Below are positions 1 to 8,299 of a stretch of 9,320 nt of DNA, piece by piece. Origin of the DNA: Candidatus Omnitrophota bacterium (GTDB lineage Bacteria; Ratteibacteria; UBA8468; B48-G9; DTJG01); assembly GCA_023485205.1 (NCBI GenBank), contig JAMCZX010000047.1, positions 1 to 9,320 on the forward strand, written 5' to 3'. The position numbers were made by a program, and so were the translations under genes. Below the pieces are notes generated by a model. The model was not told the origin of the DNA. It did not search any database and saw nothing but the letters and a program-made list of their open reading frames with translations. Every line of letters starts with the position of its first letter. Within the stretch, counting starts at the first letter, position 1.

Positions 1-25
1 CTACCGCTAAAATTAAAACTCACCA
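1..25 (-). repeat. Left arm of a 25-nt perfect inverted repeat, at the guaA truncation
   Basis: Read on the minus strand, bases 25 down to 1 are identical to plus-strand bases 188-212. The shared core includes AGTTTTAATTTTAGCGG. The arms are separated by 162 nt. On the plus strand these first bases read as guaA sense codons (TAKIKTH), which is the reverse of the orientation guaA has here. The first seven bases of the match in reading order (TGGTGAG, 25-19) also fit native guaA, which encodes Gly-Glu here. Only about 18 bases are therefore foreign to the gene. The guaA stop codon (13-15) lies inside this foreign tail. The pattern suggests a fold-back junction through a 7-base microhomology. 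Confidence 0.9.
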
Positions 26-1203
26 ATAATTCTTATAGCAAGTCCTGGACCGGGGAAAGGATGTCTTTCTGTTATTTCTTTGGGAAGATTTATTTCTTTT
101 GCTATCATCCTGATTTCATCTTTAAATAGATATTTAAATGGTTCCACTAAATTAAGATTCATTTTTTCAGGAAGACCACCAACATTATGGTGAGTTTTAA
201 TTTTAGCGGTAGGACCTCCAAAAGCGGAAATACTTTCAATAAGGTCAGGATATAATGTACCCTGGGCAAGAAATCTTGCCCCAAAATTTTCTGCCTGCTT
301 TTCAAAAATTTTTATGAATGTTTTTCCTATTATTTTTCTTTTTTCTTCAGGGTCTGTTATCCCTTTAAGATTTGAAAGGAAAATATCGCCTGCCTCTATA
401 TATCTCATATTTAACATCGGAGAAAATTTTTCTACAATTTCCTTTGCTTCATTTTTTCTTAACAGTCCATTATCCACAAACACTGAAAGAGCATTTTCTC
501 CTACAGCTTTATGCACAAGCATGGAAAGTGTTGAAGAATCAACCCCTCCACTTAGAGCACATATCACCTTGCTTGAACCTACTTTTTCTTTTATTTCTTT
601 TATGGCAGAATCAACCATTGAGGATGAATTCCAGTCAGGTTTTATCTTTGCAATATTATAAAGAAAATTTTCAAGAATTTTTTTACCATCCTGTGTATGC
701 ACCACTTCAGGATGAAATTGTAGCCCATAGAATGTCCCTCTGGTATTCTTAAATGCCGCTATTGGACAGGTATCTGTTTTTCCAATGGAATAAAAACCTT
801 CAGGAACATTTTCCACAATATCATAGTGGCTCATCCAGACAGTTCCAGGGTATTTAATACCATCAAATAAAACATCTTTCTCAGGATAAAATGTTGTCTT
901 TCCATATTCCCTGATATTTCCTTTTATAATATTTGAACCAAAAATTTTCCCCATAATCTGCATACCATAGCATATTCCCAAAATTAAATAATCCCCCTCA
1001 AAAATTCTTTTATCAGGCAGATATGATTTTTGTTCATTGGCTGAACCCGGACCTCCGGAAAGAATAATTACTTTTATACCTTTTTCTTTTAATATTTCCT
1101 CTGAAACATTATAAGGGAATATTTCACAATAGATTTTTAACTCCCTTATTCTTCTTACAATAAGTTGAGTATACTGTGAACCAAAATCTAATACTGCAAT
1201 CAT
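13..1203 (-). CDS. guaA: GMP synthase (glutamine-hydrolysing), lacking its C-terminal dimerisation domain
   Basis: GuaA amidates XMP to GMP using ATP and glutamine, the last step of guanine nucleotide synthesis in the cytoplasm. Residues 1-185 are a class I glutamine amidotransferase with nucleophile Cys78 (GICYG) and the His164/Glu166 pair (QFHPE). From about residue 190 comes the ATP-pyrophosphatase domain, with its PP-loop SGGVDSS at 218-224 and the conserved [10 protein letters not shown] and [13 protein letters not shown] segments. The 396-residue product ends right after RIIGE, whereas the family is usually about 510-525 residues. The whole C-terminal dimerisation and XMP-binding domain (about 115 residues) is missing. 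The final Phe codon and the TAA come from the inverted-repeat tail, so the truncation is probably a junction artefact. The ATG overlaps the carB stop (ATGA) and has a strong GAGGAG site upstream. A small oddity is Tyr127 in the WMSHYD segment, where the family usually has Gly. Identity is certain; the real 3' end is not. Confidence 0.95.
   Translation of the reverse strand: MIAVLDFGSQYTQLIVRRIRELKIYCEIFPYNVSEEILKEKGIKVIILSGGPGSANEQKSYLPDKRIFEGDYLILGICYGMQIMGKIFGSNIIKGNIREYGKTTFYPEKDVLFDGIKYPGTVWMSHYDIVENVPEGFYSIGKTDTCPIAAFKNTRGTFYGLQFHPEVVHTQDGKKILENFLYNIAKIKPDWNSSSMVDSAIKEIKEKVGSSKVICALSGGVDSSTLSMLVHKAVGENALSVFVDNGLLRKNEAKEIVEKFSPMLNMRYIEAGDIFLSNLKGITDPEEKRKIIGKTFIKIFEKQAENFGARFLAQGTLYPDLIESISAFGGPTAKIKTHHNVGGLPEKMNLNLVEPFKYLFKDEIRMIAKEINLPKEITERHPFPGPGLAIRIIGEF
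188..212 (+). repeat. Right arm of the 25-nt inverted repeat, inside guaA
   Basis: This is the parent copy of the repeat. It lies within the guaA coding region, antisense to the codons for Pro-Thr-Ala-Lys-Ile-Lys-Thr-His, a conserved part of the GMP synthetase ATP-pyrophosphatase domain. The match ends at base 188, where flanking base 187 is A against T in the other copy. It may run past base 212, but the window begins there, so its true length cannot be seen. Confidence 0.9.
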
Positions 1204-2852
1204 TTTGTCTCCTCTATAATAGAATTCTGTTCATAGGTAGAATAGTAATATGGAGTTTGAGCTTCAAACTCTCCTGCACATGTATCAACCATTTTATATT
1301 CCACTTTAATATTATATTTTTTTCTTAGATTATATATATTTTCTTCTTTTTGCCCTAAAATTTTTGCAATGTGCTTATCTGAAAAACCATATTCTTTGGC
1401 TTTTTTAAATAATTCCATAGGAATTTCTGAATTTTTATACTTCTGAATTTCTATCTCTGTATCAAAAATTTCTTTCAGATTATAAAGAAACCATGGGTCA
1501 ATAAATGTAATCTGATAAATTTTATTTATGCTGTAACCCTTCTTAAAAGCCTCTCTGATATAAAACAGTCTTTCTGGTATAGGATTTTTTAGCCCTGATT
1601 CTAATTCCATATTTAATTTTTTTTCTTCCAAACCGCAATATCCCGATTCAAGAGAACGAATTCCTTTCTGTAATGCCTCTTTAAAAGTTCTTCCTATTGA
1701 CATTATTTCTCCGACAGATTTCATAGAAGTATTAAGACATGGTTTGGATTTTGGAAATTTTTCAAAATTAAATTTTGGAATTTTTACAACGCAATAGTCA
1801 ATTGTTGGTTCAAAACATGCAGGAGTTTTTTTAGTTATATCATTGGGTATCTCATCAAGAGTATATCCAATAGCAAGTTTTGCTGCAATCTTTGCTATTG
1901 GAAATCCTGTGGCTTTGGAAGCAAGAGCAGAACTTCTGGAAACACGAGGATTCATTTCAATAACAACCATTTCTCCATTTTGGGGATTAATTGCAAACTG
2001 AATGTTGGACCCTCCTGTTTCAACCCCCACCTCCCGTATTATTTTTATTGCGGCATCACGCATATTTTGATATTCTTTATCCGTTAATGTCTGGGCAGGC
2101 GCCACAGTAATACTATCCCCTGTATGAATTCCCATAGGGTCAAAATTTTCTATTGAACAGATAATAACAACATTATCTTTTTTATCTCTCATTACCTCAA
2201 GTTCAAATTCTTTCCAGCCAATAACAGACTGTTCAAGAAGAATTTCATGATTAAGACTTAAATCAAAAGCTTTGGAAATAGATTCTTTTAATTCATCTAT
2301 ATTATAAACAATAGCTCCGCCTGTTCCACCAAGTGTAAAACTGGGTCTTAATATAATAGGAAACCCTATTTCTGAAGATATTTTTAAGCTTTCTTCTAAT
2401 GTATAGGCAACCCCGCTTTTAGGAACATTAAGACCTATATCTATCATTGCAGATTTAAAAAGCTGCCTGTCTTCAGCTTTTTTTATTGCATTAATATTTG
2501 CTCCAATCAGATGTACCTTATATTTTGTTAAAACACCCATCTGGGATAATTTAACAGTGAGATTAAGAGCGGTCTGGCCACCCATTGTAGGTAATAAAGC
2601 ATCTGGTTTTTCTTTTTTGATTATTCCTGCAACAACTTCAGGTATAAGAGGTTCAATATATGTAATATCTGCCATTTCAGGGTCAGTCATAATTGTAGCA
2701 GGATTGCTATTTATCAAGATTACTTTATAACCTTCTTCCCGCAAAGCTTTACATGCCTGTGAACCTGAATAATCAAATTCACATGCCTGTCCTATAATTA
2801 TAGGACCTGAACCAATAAGTAATATCCTGTTTATGTCTTTTCTTTTTGGCAT
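1200..2852 (-). CDS. carB: Carbamoyl-phosphate synthase large subunit, N-terminal half (split CarB)
   Basis: CarB makes carbamoyl phosphate from bicarbonate, ammonia passed from CarA, and two ATP, for pyrimidine and arginine synthesis. This 550-residue protein matches only the first half of the usual ~1070-residue subunit. It has the preATP-grasp start ([20 protein letters not shown]), the ATP-grasp glycine loop (LGGTGGA, about 174-180), the metal-binding [18 protein letters not shown] segment (about 299-316), and then the oligomerisation domain to the end. This half carries the carboxyphosphate reaction. It stops just after [20 protein letters not shown], the linker before the second half (carbamate phosphorylation, allosteric domain). 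The TGA overlaps the guaA ATG. I chose ATG at 2852 because [14 protein letters not shown] matches the usual family start. An in-frame TTG four codons upstream (2864) is possible. The gene overlaps carA by 22 nt. Split carB genes are known, for example in Aquifex and Methanocaldococcus, so a separate second-half gene is expected elsewhere. Confidence 0.93.
   Translation of the reverse strand: MPKRKDINRILLIGSGPIIIGQACEFDYSGSQACKALREEGYKVILINSNPATIMTDPEMADITYIEPLIPEVVAGIIKKEKPDALLPTMGGQTALNLTVKLSQMGVLTKYKVHLIGANINAIKKAEDRQLFKSAMIDIGLNVPKSGVAYTLEESLKISSEIGFPIILRPSFTLGGTGGAIVYNIDELKESISKAFDLSLNHEILLEQSVIGWKEFELEVMRDKKDNVVIICSIENFDPMGIHTGDSITVAPAQTLTDKEYQNMRDAAIKIIREVGVETGGSNIQFAINPQNGEMVVIEMNPRVSRSSALASKATGFPIAKIAAKLAIGYTLDEIPNDITKKTPACFEPTIDYCVVKIPKFNFEKFPKSKPCLNTSMKSVGEIMSIGRTFKEALQKGIRSLESGYCGLEEKKLNMELESGLKNPIPERLFYIREAFKKGYSINKIYQITFIDPWFLYNLKEIFDTEIEIQKYKNSEIPMELFKKAKEYGFSDKHIAKILGQKEENIYNLRKKYNIKVEYKMVDTCAGEFEAQTPYYYSTYEQNSIIEETK
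1209..1214 (-). promoter_or_regulatory. Strong Shine-Dalgarno site for guaA, inside the end of carB
   Basis: The minus strand reads GAGGAG, then ACAAA, then ATG, a near-ideal ribosome binding site with 5-nt spacing. It is formed by the last carB codons (Glu-Glu-Thr-Lys). This is the clearest such site in the window, and with the ATGA overlap it indicates coupled carB-guaA translation. It also argues that the carB end and guaA start are a native arrangement. Confidence 0.8.
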
Positions 2853-3925
2853 ATCATTGTCCAAAATTCATTAAAAATATAATTGGCATCATGCGGACCT
2901 GGAGAGGCTTCAGGATGAAACTGAACAGAAAAAGCAGGATATTTTTTATGCCTAAATCCTTCCATGGTTCCATCATTTAAGTTTATATGAGTAATTTCAC
3001 AATTGGGGTCTTTTAGACTATTAATATCAACACAAAATCCATGGTTTTGAACAGTTATATCAATTTTCCCTGTTTTCAATGTTTTTGTTGGATGATTTGC
3101 TCCATGATGTCCAAATTTAAGTTTATATATTTTCCCTCCAAAAACCATACCAAGTATTTGCTGTCCAAGACAAATTCCAAAAACAGGATATCTTTCTATA
3201 AGATTTGATAATGTTTGAACAAGATAATCAAGAGGCTGAGGGTCTCCCGGGCCATTAGATATAAGAATCCCATCCGGTTTTTCTTTTATAATCTCCTGGT
3301 AAGGATAGTCTGCAGGAATAACCCTGACAGCAAAATTTTGTTTGGCAAGAAGTTGTAATATATTATATTTAACTCCGCAGTCAATAACCAAAACCTTATA
3401 TTTACCTGTTTTACTCCACCAATAGGGTTCTTTTTTTATAACCTTTTTTACTATATCTTTCCCAACAATAGAAGGGGAATTTATAGTTTCCTGAATCATA
3501 TTTTTAAAATTATTTTCATCTGCAGGGAAAATACCTGCTTTTAATGCCCCCTGTTCCCGTAAAATAAGGGTGAGTTTTCTGGTGTCTATATTTTCAATTC
3601 CTGTAACATTATTTTTTTTAAAAAGTTCTTCCAAACTTATATCTGCCTGCCAATTACTTGGATTTTTACTTAATTCTTTAACAACAAAACCCTCTAAATG
3701 GATTTTATAAGATTCCACATCTTCTTTATTTGTTCCATAGTTTCCTATTAAAGGATATGTCATAACAACAATCTGTCCTTTATATGAAGGGTCATAAGTG
3801 ATTTCCTGATAACCAGTCATGCTTGTATTAAAAATTAATTCACCGAAAGTTTTTTTATGTGCTCCGAAAATATTCCCGGAAAATATCTGTCCATTTTCTA
3901 ATACTAAATATCCTTTAGTATGCAT
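2831..3925 (-). CDS. carA: Carbamoyl-phosphate synthase small (glutaminase) subunit
   Basis: CarA hydrolyses glutamine and channels the ammonia to CarB. At 364 residues it has normal length. Residues 1-150 are the CarA-specific N-terminal domain ([33 protein letters not shown]). From about 175 comes a class I amidotransferase domain with ISNGPGDP at 222-229, nucleophile Cys252 (FGICLGQQ), the [10 protein letters not shown] segment, QNHGF, and the His337/Glu339 pair ([10 protein letters not shown]). Two positions depart from the common form: Gln rather than His in CLGQQ, and His rather than Arg in [10 protein letters not shown]. Neither is a catalytic triad residue. The gene overlaps purF by 22 nt upstream and carB by 22 nt downstream (34 nt if the TTG start is used). 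Translation is probably coupled, which suits equal production of the two subunits. The upstream ribosome site is weak (GGA, four bases before ATG). Confidence 0.96.
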   Translation of the reverse strand: MHTKGYLVLENGQIFSGNIFGAHKKTFGELIFNTSMTGYQEITYDPSYKGQIVVMTYPLIGNYGTNKEDVESYKIHLEGFVVKELSKNPSNWQADISLEELFKKNNVTGIENIDTRKLTLILREQGALKAGIFPADENNFKNMIQETINSPSIVGKDIVKKVIKKEPYWWSKTGKYKVLVIDCGVKYNILQLLAKQNFAVRVIPADYPYQEIIKEKPDGILISNGPGDPQPLDYLVQTLSNLIERYPVFGICLGQQILGMVFGGKIYKLKFGHHGANHPTKTLKTGKIDITVQNHGFCVDINSLKDPNCEITHINLNDGTMEGFRHKKYPAFSVQFHPEASPGPHDANYIFNEFWTMICQKEKT

Positions 3926-5313
3926 TTTTCCAATTGATATTTGCTAAAATTTTTTTCAGGTTTTACTAAATATTTCCCTGTAAAACATGAAGTGCAAAAA
4001 TTATCTTTGTTAATAAACATTGAATTAAGCATTCCTTCAAGACTTAAGTAATAAAGCCCATCAAGGCCTAAAAATCTCCTTACTTCTTCAATGGTTTTAT
4101 TTGAAGCAATCAACTCCTCTTTTGAAGGAAAATCTATTCCATAATAACAGGGGGAAATAATAGGAGGACAACTAACCCCCATATATATTTTTTTTGCTCC
4201 TGCCTGCCTTAATGCATTAACACGATTTTTACATGTAGTTCCCCTGACAATAGAATCTTCAATAACTATAATATTTTTATTTTTTATAATATCTCTAACC
4301 GGATTTAATTTTATCTTTACATCCAAATCCCTGATTTTTTGAGAAGGCTGAATAAAGGTTCTTCCAATATAATGATTTTTTATAATTCCTATTTCAATAG
4401 GAATATTTCTTTTTTGTGAAAACCCTAAAGCGGCAAGATTGCCAGAGTCTGGAATTGGAAGGACTATATCCCCATCAAAAGGAAATTCTTCTGCGAGTTT
4501 TTCACCAAGCCGCTTTCTGGTATTATAAACACTGGCTTCAAAAATATGACTATCAGGTCTGGCAAAATAAATAAATTCAAATATACAGTATTGTTTTGAT
4601 TTGGTTTCCTCCCAGAAAAAACTTTCCATTCCATTCTGGTTAAATAAAACCATTTCTCCGGGTTGCACATCCCTTATATATTGCGCTCCGATAAGGTCAA
4701 AAGCACATGTTTCTGAAGCAATTACATAACTATTATTGATTTTCCCAATAGAAAGCGGTCTCCAGCCATAAGAATCTCTTACAGCAATTATTTCATTATT
4801 TGTAAAAAAAAGAAGTGAAAATGCCCCCTTAAGTTTTTTAAGGGCATGTGTAATTTTTTCTTTGATACTGGCACCCGGACTTCTGACAATAAGATGCAGT
4901 ATGATTTCACTATCCATTGTTGTTTGGAAAATAGCCCCCTTGTTTTCCAGATAAGACTTAAGACTATGACTATTAACAAGATTGCCATTATGAGCAACCC
5001 CATAAGTTTTCCCCTGGTATTCTATATAAAATGGCTGGATATTTTTTATGTTTGAACTGCCTGTTGTTGAATATCTGACATGCCCTATCCCAAAATTTTC
5101 TTTTATTGTTTCCAGATCAGAATAGTTAAATACCTCTGAAACAAGTCCCATTCCTCTATGTATTAAAATCTCTTTTCCGTCAGAAATCATTATTCCGGCG
5201 GATTCCTGTCCGCGATGCTGTAAAGAAAAAAGAGAGAAATAGAGAATTTTTGCGGCTAATTCATTACCATAAATACCGGCAAGTCCACAATTTTCTTTTA
5301 TTGTTTCTTCCAT
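3904..5313 (-). CDS. purF: Amidophosphoribosyltransferase, iron-sulfur cluster type
   Basis: PurF catalyses the committed step of purine synthesis: PRPP plus glutamine gives 5-phosphoribosylamine. The 469-residue length is typical. Cys9 (ENCGLAGIYG) follows an 8-residue leader that should be removed autocatalytically to expose an N-terminal nucleophile. The Ntn glutaminase domain (about 9-235) shows LQHRGQESAG, RYSTTG and HNGNLVN. The phosphoribosyltransferase domain follows, with IPDSG at 287-291 and the PRPP-binding IEDSIVRGTT at 351-360. Cys243, Cys389, Cys440 and Cys443 (the last two as CTSC) fit the four ligands of the [4Fe-4S] cluster in the Bacillus-type enzyme, which in that group makes it oxygen-sensitive. 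The gene starts one base after the lon stop with no obvious Shine-Dalgarno site, and its end overlaps carA. PurF in B. subtilis is inhibited by purine nucleotides; no operator is visible here. Confidence 0.96.
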   Translation of the reverse strand: MEETIKENCGLAGIYGNELAAKILYFSLFSLQHRGQESAGIMISDGKEILIHRGMGLVSEVFNYSDLETIKENFGIGHVRYSTTGSSNIKNIQPFYIEYQGKTYGVAHNGNLVNSHSLKSYLENKGAIFQTTMDSEIILHLIVRSPGASIKEKITHALKKLKGAFSLLFFTNNEIIAVRDSYGWRPLSIGKINNSYVIASETCAFDLIGAQYIRDVQPGEMVLFNQNGMESFFWEETKSKQYCIFEFIYFARPDSHIFEASVYNTRKRLGEKLAEEFPFDGDIVLPIPDSGNLAALGFSQKRNIPIEIGIIKNHYIGRTFIQPSQKIRDLDVKIKLNPVRDIIKNKNIIVIEDSIVRGTTCKNRVNALRQAGAKKIYMGVSCPPIISPCYYGIDFPSKEELIASNKTIEEVRRFLGLDGLYYLSLEGMLNSMFINKDNFCTSCFTGKYLVKPEKNFSKYQLEKCILKDI

Positions 5314-5314
5314 T

Positions 5315-7675
5315 TTATTGTAAAGGGGATTGAATTAATGCTTTATCCAGAACCTCAAATATATTACTCACTAAAATAATTTTCAAATCCTGTCTAATTT
5401 TTTTAGGTATTTCTTCCAGGTCTCCTTCATTTTCTTTGGGGATTATAACTGTTTTAATACCTGAGCGATGAGCAGCAAGTATCTTACTTTTTAAACCACC
5501 TATTTTCAGCACTTTTCCCTGCAAGGTTATTTCTCCTGTCATGGCAACATCATTCCTCACATATTTTTTACTCAGAGCAGATACAATAGCAGTAGTAATT
5601 GTCACTCCTGCAGAAGGACCGTCTTTAGGAATTGCTCCTTCAGGAACATGAATGTGTATATCAATTTTCTCATAAAAATCCGGACTGATATTAAATCTAT
5701 CTGCATTGGCACGGACAAAGCTTAAAGCTGCCTGGGCTGATTCTTTCATCACATCCCCTAATTTCCCTGTAAGAATCAGATTCCCTTTTCCTTTCATTAA
5801 ACCAATTTCAGTAAATAAAATATCTCCTCCATATTCTGTCCATGCCATACCTGTGGCAACACCTATTTTGGGTTCCTTCTGGATTGAAAAAGAAGAATAT
5901 TTTTCCGGACCAAGATAGGAAGAAATATTTTGAAATGTTATGTGAAAAGATTTATTATTGCCTTCTACAATTTTTCTTGTTACTTTCCTGCATATATTTG
6001 CTAATTCCCTTTCAAGATTTCTTACCCCTGCTTCCAGTGTATAATCTTTTATAATCTTTAGTATAGATGAATCAGCAAATTTTATTTCTTCTTTTTTTAA
6101 ACCGTGTGTTGTCAAAATCTTTGGTATAAGAAAATTTTTGGCAATTTCTAATTTTTCCCATATTGAATAACCCGGAAGATTTATTACCTCCATCCTATCA
6201 AGCAGTGGAGAAGGAATTGTAAATTCATTATTGGCAGTTGTGATAAAAAGAACATTTGAAAGATCAAATTCCACCTCAAGATAGTGGTCAGAAAAAGCAA
6301 AATTTTGTTCAGGGTCCAAAACCTCTAAAAGAGCACTGGACGGGTCCCCGCGAAAATCAATTCCAATTTTATCCACTTCATCAAGAAGAAAAACAGGATT
6401 ATTTACACCGGCTTTTTTTACGGATTGCATTATTCTGCCGGGAAGAGCTCCTATATAAGTTCTTCTATGCCCGCGAATTTCAGCCTCATCCCTGACCCCG
6501 CCTAAAGAAACCCTGACAAATTTTCTGCCCAAGCACCTGGCTATAGATTTACCAAGAGATGTTTTACCCACCCCCGGAGGTCCAACAAAACAAAGAATAG
6601 GTCCTTTTAAGGAATCGGTTCTTTTTCTAACCGCAAGATATTCAAGGATTCTTTCTTTTGGTTTTTCAAGCCCATAGTGGTCTTCATTAAGAATATGCTC
6701 AGCGTTTTTTATATCAAGGTTATCCTGGGTATTTTTTCCCCAGGGTAAATTTATCAACCAATCCAAATATGTCCTAATTACAGTGGCTTCAGGAGAAAGA
6801 GGCATGGTTTTTGCCAATCTGTTTAATTCCTCCAAAGCTTTTGCTTCTGCTTCAGGCTTCATTTTAACCGCTTTAATTTTTTCTGCCAGCTGGGTAATTT
6901 CAGGATTTTCAGATGCTTCCTTCCCTAATTCCTGCTGTATGGTTTTAAGTTGTTCATGAAGTAAATATTCTTTTTGTGTTTGTTCTATCTTTTTTACAAC
7001 CTTTTCCTGGATTTCTTTTTGAACTTCAAGAACATTTATTTCACTATTTAAAATATCTATTAAAACCTTAAGCCTGTTTTTTACATTAAAAATTTCAAGC
7101 AATTTTGCTTTATCTTTAATCTTTAATGGAAGATACCCGGCTATTGTATCAGAAAGTCTGTCAGGTTCTTCAATTCCTATAATTGTCCCATAAAATTCTT
7201 TTGGAGTTTGTGCATTAAAATTAAGATATTTCTGAACAAGGTCCATAACAAATCTCATTAAGGCTTCTGTCTCTTTATCTTTAAAAATCTCTTCTTTTAT
7301 TTTTTCTGATACACAACTAAAATATTTTTTACCCTGAATAAGCTGGATAATCTGGACCCTTTCTATACTTTCAATAAGAATTTTCATTGTCCCGTTTGGC
7401 TCTCTAAGACTCTGAATAATTTTTGCATAAATCCCTACAGGATAAAGATTATTTAATTGAGGGTCTTCCACCATTGGGTCATTCTGAAAACCAAGAACAA
7501 CAAATCCATCTGTACTTAATGCTTCTTCAACTGCATTGATAGAACGCTGTCTTCCAACAAGAAGAGGAAGAACCATATAAGGGAATAAAACCATATCCCT
7601 GATTGGAACAAAGGGTATCTCTTTATTTGTTACTGCTTCTTTTTTTAAAGAATTATTTTTTTTTAATATAGCCAT
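5315..7675 (-). CDS. lon: ATP-dependent Lon protease
   Basis: Lon is a cytoplasmic AAA+ serine protease that degrades misfolded and regulatory proteins as a homohexamer. The 786-residue product is full length for the bacterial LonA type. Residues 20-215 form the N-terminal substrate-binding domain ([20 protein letters not shown]), followed by a helical coiled region to about 310. The ATPase has Walker A GPPGVGKT at 365-372, Walker [10 protein letters not shown] at 428-436, and a LLDRMEVI sensor region at 491-498. The C-terminal peptidase domain has Ser688 in PKDGPSAG and Lys731 in [14 protein letters not shown]. They are 43 residues apart, as in the E. coli dyad (679/722). All catalytic elements are present. 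The gene follows clpP by 9 nt and precedes purF by 1 nt. No Shine-Dalgarno site is evident before its ATG, only A/T-rich sequence, so translation may depend on coupling to clpP. No HrcA or heat-shock operator is visible. Confidence 0.97.
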   Translation of the reverse strand: MAILKKNNSLKKEAVTNKEIPFVPIRDMVLFPYMVLPLLVGRQRSINAVEEALSTDGFVVLGFQNDPMVEDPQLNNLYPVGIYAKIIQSLREPNGTMKILIESIERVQIIQLIQGKKYFSCVSEKIKEEIFKDKETEALMRFVMDLVQKYLNFNAQTPKEFYGTIIGIEEPDRLSDTIAGYLPLKIKDKAKLLEIFNVKNRLKVLIDILNSEINVLEVQKEIQEKVVKKIEQTQKEYLLHEQLKTIQQELGKEASENPEITQLAEKIKAVKMKPEAEAKALEELNRLAKTMPLSPEATVIRTYLDWLINLPWGKNTQDNLDIKNAEHILNEDHYGLEKPKERILEYLAVRKRTDSLKGPILCFVGPPGVGKTSLGKSIARCLGRKFVRVSLGGVRDEAEIRGHRRTYIGALPGRIMQSVKKAGVNNPVFLLDEVDKIGIDFRGDPSSALLEVLDPEQNFAFSDHYLEVEFDLSNVLFITTANNEFTIPSPLLDRMEVINLPGYSIWEKLEIAKNFLIPKILTTHGLKKEEIKFADSSILKIIKDYTLEAGVRNLERELANICRKVTRKIVEGNNKSFHITFQNISSYLGPEKYSSFSIQKEPKIGVATGMAWTEYGGDILFTEIGLMKGKGNLILTGKLGDVMKESAQAALSFVRANADRFNISPDFYEKIDIHIHVPEGAIPKDGPSAGVTITTAIVSALSKKYVRNDVAMTGEITLQGKVLKIGGLKSKILAAHRSGIKTVIIPKENEGDLEEIPKKIRQDLKIILVSNIFEVLDKALIQSPLQ

Positions 7676-7684
7676 TTTTATTTT

Positions 7685-8299
7685 TTAAGGTTTTATAATA
7701 GAATCTGCAATTCCATATTCAATAGATTCTTCTGCGGACATAAAATAGTCTCTTTCTGTATCCACTTCTATCTTTTTTATATCCTGATTTGTATGTTTGG
7801 CAAGCAATTCATTTATGATACTTCTTATTCTTAACATTTCCTTTGTATGAATACTTACATCAATTGTTGTTCCTCCAATTTCCCCCCAATGGTTCATGAT
7901 TAAAACTCTGGAATGTGGTAAAAGAAACCTCTTCCCTTTTGTCCCGCCTGCTAAAATAAGAGCGCCCATACTTGCTGCCTGACCAATACAATAAGTTGCA
8001 ATATCATTTTTTACAAACTGCATGGTATCATATATTGCTAATCCGGCAGTTATAGAACCACCTGGAGTGTTTAAATATATACTTATCTCTTTTTTGGGGT
8101 CATCATTCTGTAAAAAAAGCAGTTGTGCAACTATAACATTGGCAATTTCATCATTGATAGGAGAACCAAGAAATATTATTCTGTCTTTTAAAAGACGGGA
8201 ATATATATCATACGCTCTTTCTCCTTTTTCTGTTGATTCTATAATATACGGTATTAACTGATTATTAAAATTATTCAATTGGTTTTTCCTTTTTTTCAT
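7685..8299 (-). CDS. clpP: ClpP-family peptidase subunit with an altered catalytic-His region
   Basis: ClpP forms a 14-subunit chamber that degrades proteins fed by a Clp ATPase. The 204-residue product matches the family along its whole length: [43 protein letters not shown], then nucleophile Ser110 in GQAASMGA and Asp184 in [11 protein letters not shown]. The usual His site (RVMIHQP in E. coli) reads [10 protein letters not shown]. By gapless alignment Met135 occupies the His position, and the nearest histidine is His137, two residues later. It may be inactive, have a shifted active site, or work in a mixed ring with another ClpP. The ATG at 8299 overlaps tig by 29 nt and adds about 13 residues before the conserved start. 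A TTG at 8278, eight bases after AAAGGA, would begin at [10 protein letters not shown] and cut the overlap to 8 nt, so it is a real alternative. No clpX follows; lon comes next. Confidence 0.92.
   Translation of the reverse strand: MKKRKNQLNNFNNQLIPYIIESTEKGERAYDIYSRLLKDRIIFLGSPINDEIANVIVAQLLFLQNDDPKKEISIYLNTPGGSITAGLAIYDTMQFVKNDIATYCIGQAASMGALILAGGTKGKRFLLPHSRVLIMNHWGEIGGTTIDVSIHTKEMLRIRSIINELLAKHTNQDIKKIEVDTERDYFMSAEESIEYGIADSIIKP

Noticed and set aside
13..40. Simple frameshift as the cause of guaA truncation
   Set aside because: No other frame beyond RIIGE continues the GuaA C-terminal domain, and the tail is fully explained as an inverted copy of 188-212.
1..212. Inverted repeat as a transposon end or attachment site
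   Set aside because: One arm lies wholly inside conserved guaA codons and no transposase or target duplication is seen; a fold-back junction explains it better.
314..752. Plus-strand open frames opposite guaA (115 and 126 residues)
   Set aside because: They lie antisense to strongly conserved GuaA codons, have low-complexity Phe/Leu/Ser-rich products, and match no family I recognise.
2853..2864. TTG start of carB four codons upstream
   Set aside because: The ATG at 2852 gives the usual MPKR-type start seen in the family; the TTG adds MDND without support. It is not excluded.
4464..5055. Short frames overlapping purF on both strands
   Set aside because: They are shadows of the well-supported purF gene.
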